A stretch of DNA of 6,851 bases from JAHFIW01 sp035495855 (GTDB lineage: Bacteria > Patescibacteriota > Patescibacteriia > SG8-24): NCBI GenBank assembly GCA_035495855.1, contig DATJFD010000075.1, positions 1-6,851 on the forward strand, read 5' to 3'. Made by a program: the position numbers and the translations under genes. This document shows positions 3,911 to 6,851 of this stretch, one piece after another. Position 1 is the first letter of the stretch; every line of letters starts with the position of its first letter. The notes under the pieces are model-generated. The model made no database searches, had not been told where the DNA came from, and worked only from the letters and a program-made list of their open reading frames with translations.

Positions 3911-6358
3911 TCACTGTAGCACGATGTTCACGAGCTTGTCGCGGACAACGATGGTCTTAAGGATGCGTTTTCCCTCAAGCAAAGGCGCGATCTTGGGGCT
4001 GGCGAACGCCTTGGCCTTGGCGTCCTCCTCCTCGAGCCCGGCATCGGCCTCGATGCGGTCGCGCACCTTGCCGTTCACCTGGACGACGAGGAAGACGGTC
4101 TCGTCCTTCACGAGCGCCTCGTCGTGGGCCGGCCACGGCGTGAGCGCGATGCTCGTCTCGTTGCCGATGAGGGCCCAGAGCTCCTCCGCGAGGTGCGGCG
4201 CGAACGGCGAGAGCAGGCGCAGGTAGGCGCCGCAGAACTCCTTGTCGCCTCCGCCCTGCTCGTACCAGTCGTTCAGCAGGATCATGAGCGCGGAGATGGC
4301 GGTGTTGAACTTGCAGGCCTCGATGTCGGAGGAGACCTTCTTGATGGTCTTGTGGAGGGCGCGGCGCAGCGCGTCAGACACGCTGTCGCGGCGCTGGTGG
4401 ACGACGTCGTGCACGATGACCCAGCTGCGGTCGAGGAAGCGGCGCACGCCGAGGATGCCCTTGGTGTCCCAAGGCTTGGCGGCCTCGAAGTCGCCCATGA
4501 ACATCTCGTAGAGGCGCAGCGTGTCGGCGCCGTGTTCCGCGACGACGTCGTCGGGATTGATGACGTTGCCGCGCGACTTCGACATCTTCTGCCCGTCCTC
4601 GCCGAGGATGAGCCCCTGGCTGCGCAGCTTCGTGAACGGCTCGTCGAACGGCACGAGGCCGTGGTCGAACAGCACCTTGGTGAAGAAGCGCGCGAACATG
4701 AGGTGGAGCACGGCATGCTCGGCGCCGCCGACGTAGAGGTCGACCGGGCACCAGTAATTGACGGCGTGCGACGAGAAGGCGCGCTCGCCCTCGTGCGGCG
4801 AGGCGAAGCGCAGGAAGTACCAGCTCGAGTCGACGAACGCGTCCATGGTGTCGGACTCGCGGCGGGCCTTCTTGCCGCAGCGCGGGCAGTTGACCTCGTG
4901 GAAAGAGACGGAGCGCGTGAGCGGCGACTCCCCCGTCGGGCGGAAGTCGACGTCGTCGGGCAGGAGCACGGGCAGCCGATCCTCGGGGACCGGCACTTCG
5001 CCGCAGGTCTCGCAGTAGATGATCGGGATCGGCGCGCCCCAATAGCGCTGGCGAGAGATGAGCCAGTCGCGGAGGTGGTATTGCACGCGGCGCTTGCCGA
5101 GGGACTTCGCCTCGAGCGCGTCGGTGATCTTGTTCTTGGCGTCGTCGGAGGTCAGACCGTCGAACTCGCGGGAGTTCACGAGATAGCCGGGTTCGGTGTA
5201 GGCGTGCTCGTTGCCTTCGTCATGGCGGGCCTGGGCGACGTCGCGCGGCGGGGCGATGACGTAGGTCACCGGCAGGCCGTACTTCCCCGCGAAGGCGAAG
5301 TCGCGGTCGTCGTGCGCGGGCACGCCCATCACGGCGCCGGTGCCGTAGTTCGCGAGGACGTAATCGGCGATCCAGAGCGGCACCGTCGCGCCGGTGAGCG
5401 GATGGACGACGTTCGCGCCGAGCGGCACGCCGCTCTTCTCCTGCTCGAGGCCGGTGCGCGTGAGCTCGGACTTCGCCTGCGTGGCCTTCACGTAGGCTTC
5501 GACCTCGGCGCGCCGGTCGGGAGCAACGAGTTCCATGACGAGCGGATGCTCGGGAGCGAGCACGACGTACGAGACGCCGAAGAGCGTGTCGGGCCGCGTC
5601 GTGAACACCGTCAGGCTGTAGTCCTTCCCCGCGCCGCCCGCGGCGTGCGTCGTCCCGCGGAAGACGATCTCCGTCCCCTCGCTCCGGCCGATCCAGTTCA
5701 CCTGCATCGCCTTGATGCGCTCGGGCCAGTCCACGCGCTCGAGCCCCTCGAGCAGCCGGTCGGCATACTTCGTCACGCGGAAGAACCACTGCTCGAGGTT
5801 CTTCTGGATGACCTCGCTCTTGCAGCGCTCGCAGCGGCCGTCGACGACCTGCTCGTTGGCGAGCACGGTCTGGCACGACGTGCACCAGTTCACCGGCGCT
5901 TTCTGCTTGTAGGCGAGGTCGTGCTTATAAAGGAAGAGGAACAGCCATTGGGTCCAGCGGTAATAGGAGGGGTCCGCGGTGTTGATCTCGCGCGACCAGT
6001 CATAGGAGAAGCCGAGCATCTTGAGCTGCCGGCGGAAGTTGTCGATGTTCTTCCAGGTGCTCTCGCGCGGATGGACGCCCGTCTTGATGGCGTAGTTCTC
6101 GGCGGGCAGCCCGAACGCGTCCCAGCCCATCGGGTGCAGGACGTTCCAGCCTTCCATGCGGCGCTTGCGGCTGACGATGTCGGTGGCGGTGTAGCCTTCG
6201 GGATGACCGACGTGCAGGCCGTTGCCGGACGGATACGGGAACATGTCGAGGACGAAGCATTTGCGCTTCGAGGCGTCGTCCTGGGTCGCGAAGGTGCCGT
6301 CCTTCTCCCAGCGCAGCTGCCATTTCCGCTCGATCTCCTTGTGGTCGTATTTTTTCAT
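3911..6358 (-). CDS. leuS: Leucyl-tRNA synthetase (class Ia, bacterial type)
   Basis: This cytosolic enzyme charges tRNA-Leu with leucine and hydrolyses mischarged products. It has 815 residues, slightly shorter than the common 820-880. Visible in order are FPYPSGNGLHVGH (40-52, HIGH-type ATP motif HVGH at 49-52), HPMGWDAFGLPAE (75-87), a four-cysteine zinc module (Cys159, 162, 176, 179) and the CP1 editing domain (about 225-425) with TTRPDTLFG (253-261) and GTGAVMGVPAHDDRDF (339-354). Then come DWLISRQRYWGAPIP (431-445), a second four-cysteine module (449, 452, 491, 494), DSSWYFLRF (510-518), KMSKS (591-595), the anticodon-binding helical domain, and a C-terminal VNGKVRDR region (about 761-768). 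All catalytic motifs are intact. The ATG followed by two Lys codons is the natural start. No Shine-Dalgarno precedes it; a promoter-like pair places the transcript start at the ATG. The downstream unknown gene follows after four bases. Confidence 0.99.
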   Translation of the reverse strand: MKKYDHKEIERKWQLRWEKDGTFATQDDASKRKCFVLDMFPYPSGNGLHVGHPEGYTATDIVSRKRRMEGWNVLHPMGWDAFGLPAENYAIKTGVHPRESTWKNIDNFRRQLKMLGFSYDWSREINTADPSYYRWTQWLFLFLYKHDLAYKQKAPVNWCTSCQTVLANEQVVDGRCERCKSEVIQKNLEQWFFRVTKYADRLLEGLERVDWPERIKAMQVNWIGRSEGTEIVFRGTTHAAGGAGKDYSLTVFTTRPDTLFGVSYVVLAPEHPLVMELVAPDRRAEVEAYVKATQAKSELTRTGLEQEKSGVPLGANVVHPLTGATVPLWIADYVLANYGTGAVMGVPAHDDRDFAFAGKYGLPVTYVIAPPRDVAQARHDEGNEHAYTEPGYLVNSREFDGLTSDDAKNKITDALEAKSLGKRRVQYHLRDWLISRQRYWGAPIPIIYCETCGEVPVPEDRLPVLLPDDVDFRPTGESPLTRSVSFHEVNCPRCGKKARRESDTMDAFVDSSWYFLRFASPHEGERAFSSHAVNYWCPVDLYVGGAEHAVLHLMFARFFTKVLFDHGLVPFDEPFTKLRSQGLILGEDGQKMSKSRGNVINPDDVVAEHGADTLRLYEMFMGDFEAAKPWDTKGILGVRRFLDRSWVIVHDVVHQRRDSVSDALRRALHKTIKKVSSDIEACKFNTAISALMILLNDWYEQGGGDKEFCGAYLRLLSPFAPHLAEELWALIGNETSIALTPWPAHDEALVKDETVFLVVQVNGKVRDRIEADAGLEEEDAKAKAFASPKIAPLLEGKRILKTIVVRDKLVNIVLQ

Positions 6359-6364
6359 GGACGT

Positions 6365-6394
6365 ATTCTAGGCACGGCGTCGCCGAAAAGCCAA
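6365..6394 (-). promoter_or_regulatory. Putative leuS promoter giving a leaderless mRNA
   Basis: On the minus strand TTGGCT (6389-6394) and TAGAAT (6365-6370) are 18 bases apart, a fair sigma-70 match. Only six bases (6359-6364) separate the -10 box from the leuS ATG, so the expected start point is the A of the ATG itself. The absence of any Shine-Dalgarno agrees with this. A promoter further upstream inside 6410-6850, with co-transcription, is the alternative. Confidence 0.4.
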
Positions 6395-6409
6395 CCCCTC
6401 GGGGTGTGG
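6386..6409 (-). terminator. Weak terminator-like hairpin between the membrane gene and leuS
   Basis: Directly after the stop of the membrane gene, CCCC and GGGG with flanking ACA/TTGG pairings form a short GC-rich hairpin (6391-6409). CTTTT follows on the minus strand (6386-6390). The T-run is short and it overlaps the -35 box of the putative leuS promoter, so termination is likely partial at best. Confidence 0.3.
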
Positions 6410-6850
6410 TCAGGCGCCGTTCCTCGCGGCGGGCCCGCCCGGGGCGGGCTTGCCGTACGAGGCCGGCTTGCGGCCGTGCGTCAGATGGTGAAGGAAGAGC
6501 ACGAACTCGAAGAACGCGCCGGCGGCGAGGCAGAGCACGGCATAGAAGGTGACCGTGGCGGAGACCATGAAGGCCAGGCCTTCGACCGGCTGGCCGAAAA
6601 AGGCGAGGGAGGACAAGGCACCGACGACCAGGCCGAAGATGAGGCCGCCGAGCAGGAAACGCAGGCGCCGGGAATGGAAGGCGGCGGCGAGCAGGCCGGC
6701 CGCGAGCGCGAACAGGGGGAAGTACCAGACGGGGACGGAGGCGTCGTCGGCGGAGCGGCCGGCGAGCAGCACGGCGGCGGTTGCGGCGGAAACGGCCAGG
6801 CCCGTGTGCGCCGGACGCCATTGGAAACGCGGTTTTTTGGCTGCATCCAT
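6410..6850 (-). CDS. Small integral membrane protein of unknown function, four predicted helices
   Basis: I do not recognise this 146-residue protein. A short positively charged N-terminus (MDAAKKPRFQWR) precedes four hydrophobic segments at about 15-31, 42-58, 65-86 and 90-119. The last is followed by HHLTHGRKP and a Gly/Pro/Ala-rich hydrophilic tail, so both ends probably face the cytoplasm. No catalytic or ligand-binding motif is visible. The chosen ATG (6848-6850) is one base from the window end, so a ribosome site cannot be examined and the true start could lie further out. The stop is 51 bases before the leuS ATG, on the same strand, and only a weak hairpin intervenes. The hydrophobic pattern and Lys/Arg placement favour a real membrane protein over the alternative frames there. 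Confidence 0.7.
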   Translation of the reverse strand: MDAAKKPRFQWRPAHTGLAVSAATAAVLLAGRSADDASVPVWYFPLFALAAGLLAAAFHSRRLRFLLGGLIFGLVVGALSSLAFFGQPVEGLAFMVSATVTFYAVLCLAAGAFFEFVLFLHHLTHGRKPASYGKPAPGGPAARNGA

Positions 6851-6851
6851 G

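Noticed and set aside
4374..5042. 222-codon alternative frame inside leuS, and similar ones at 5220-5885 and 6000-6821
   Set aside because: These are Arg-rich shadow frames. The leuS and membrane-protein frames explain the DNA fully.
1..6851. tRNA genes, CRISPR arrays, insertion sequences or phage/defence genes
   Set aside because: I looked for T-loop and acceptor patterns, regularly spaced repeats, and transposase or nuclease motifs on both strands, and saw none.

Overview
The window is high in GC (roughly two thirds by eye). All recognisable genes lie on the minus strand, so transcription runs right to left. In that order they are: a small four-helix membrane protein of unknown role (6410-6850), leucyl-tRNA synthetase leuS (3911-6358), an unrecognised 237-residue protein four bases behind leuS (3193-3906), the integral-membrane half of the DNA-uptake channel ComEC (1530-3044), a separate metallo-beta-lactamase-fold protein matching the usual C-terminal domain of ComEC (683-1540), and the first 55 codons of nucleoside diphosphate kinase ndk (1-165, cut by the window edge).

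The organism is a bacterium with bacterial-type LeuRS and natural-competence genes. The SGYN variant in ComEC, the KHYT segment of Ndk, the split ComEC and the compact layout would fit a high-GC member of the Patescibacteria (candidate phyla radiation). This is an impression from family features, not a proven placement.

Functionally, leuS and the unknown protein appear to form a two-gene operon closed by a strong terminator at 3116-3147. The two ComEC parts overlap by 11 bases and form a second operon closed by a terminator at 610-636. ndk has its own well-formed promoter (TTGAAA, 17-base spacer, TATGCT) and a GGAG ribosome binding site. leuS has a promoter-like pair placed so that its mRNA would start at the ATG.

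The least ordinary parts are non-coding. The 517-base gap between ndk and the ComEC pair (166-682) holds no convincing gene. It does hold two long rod-like hairpins (262-334 and 468-574), two terminator-like hairpins that face each other (341-376 on plus, 381-438 on minus), a repeated TGGTCGCCGC motif and a 7-base-period array (644-671). The 148-base gap before comEC (3045-3192) is built as one large symmetric palindrome of 7-base repeats around the terminator. These are candidates for undescribed small RNAs or lineage-specific terminator architecture. Nothing in the protein-coding part looks like a defence or mobile system.
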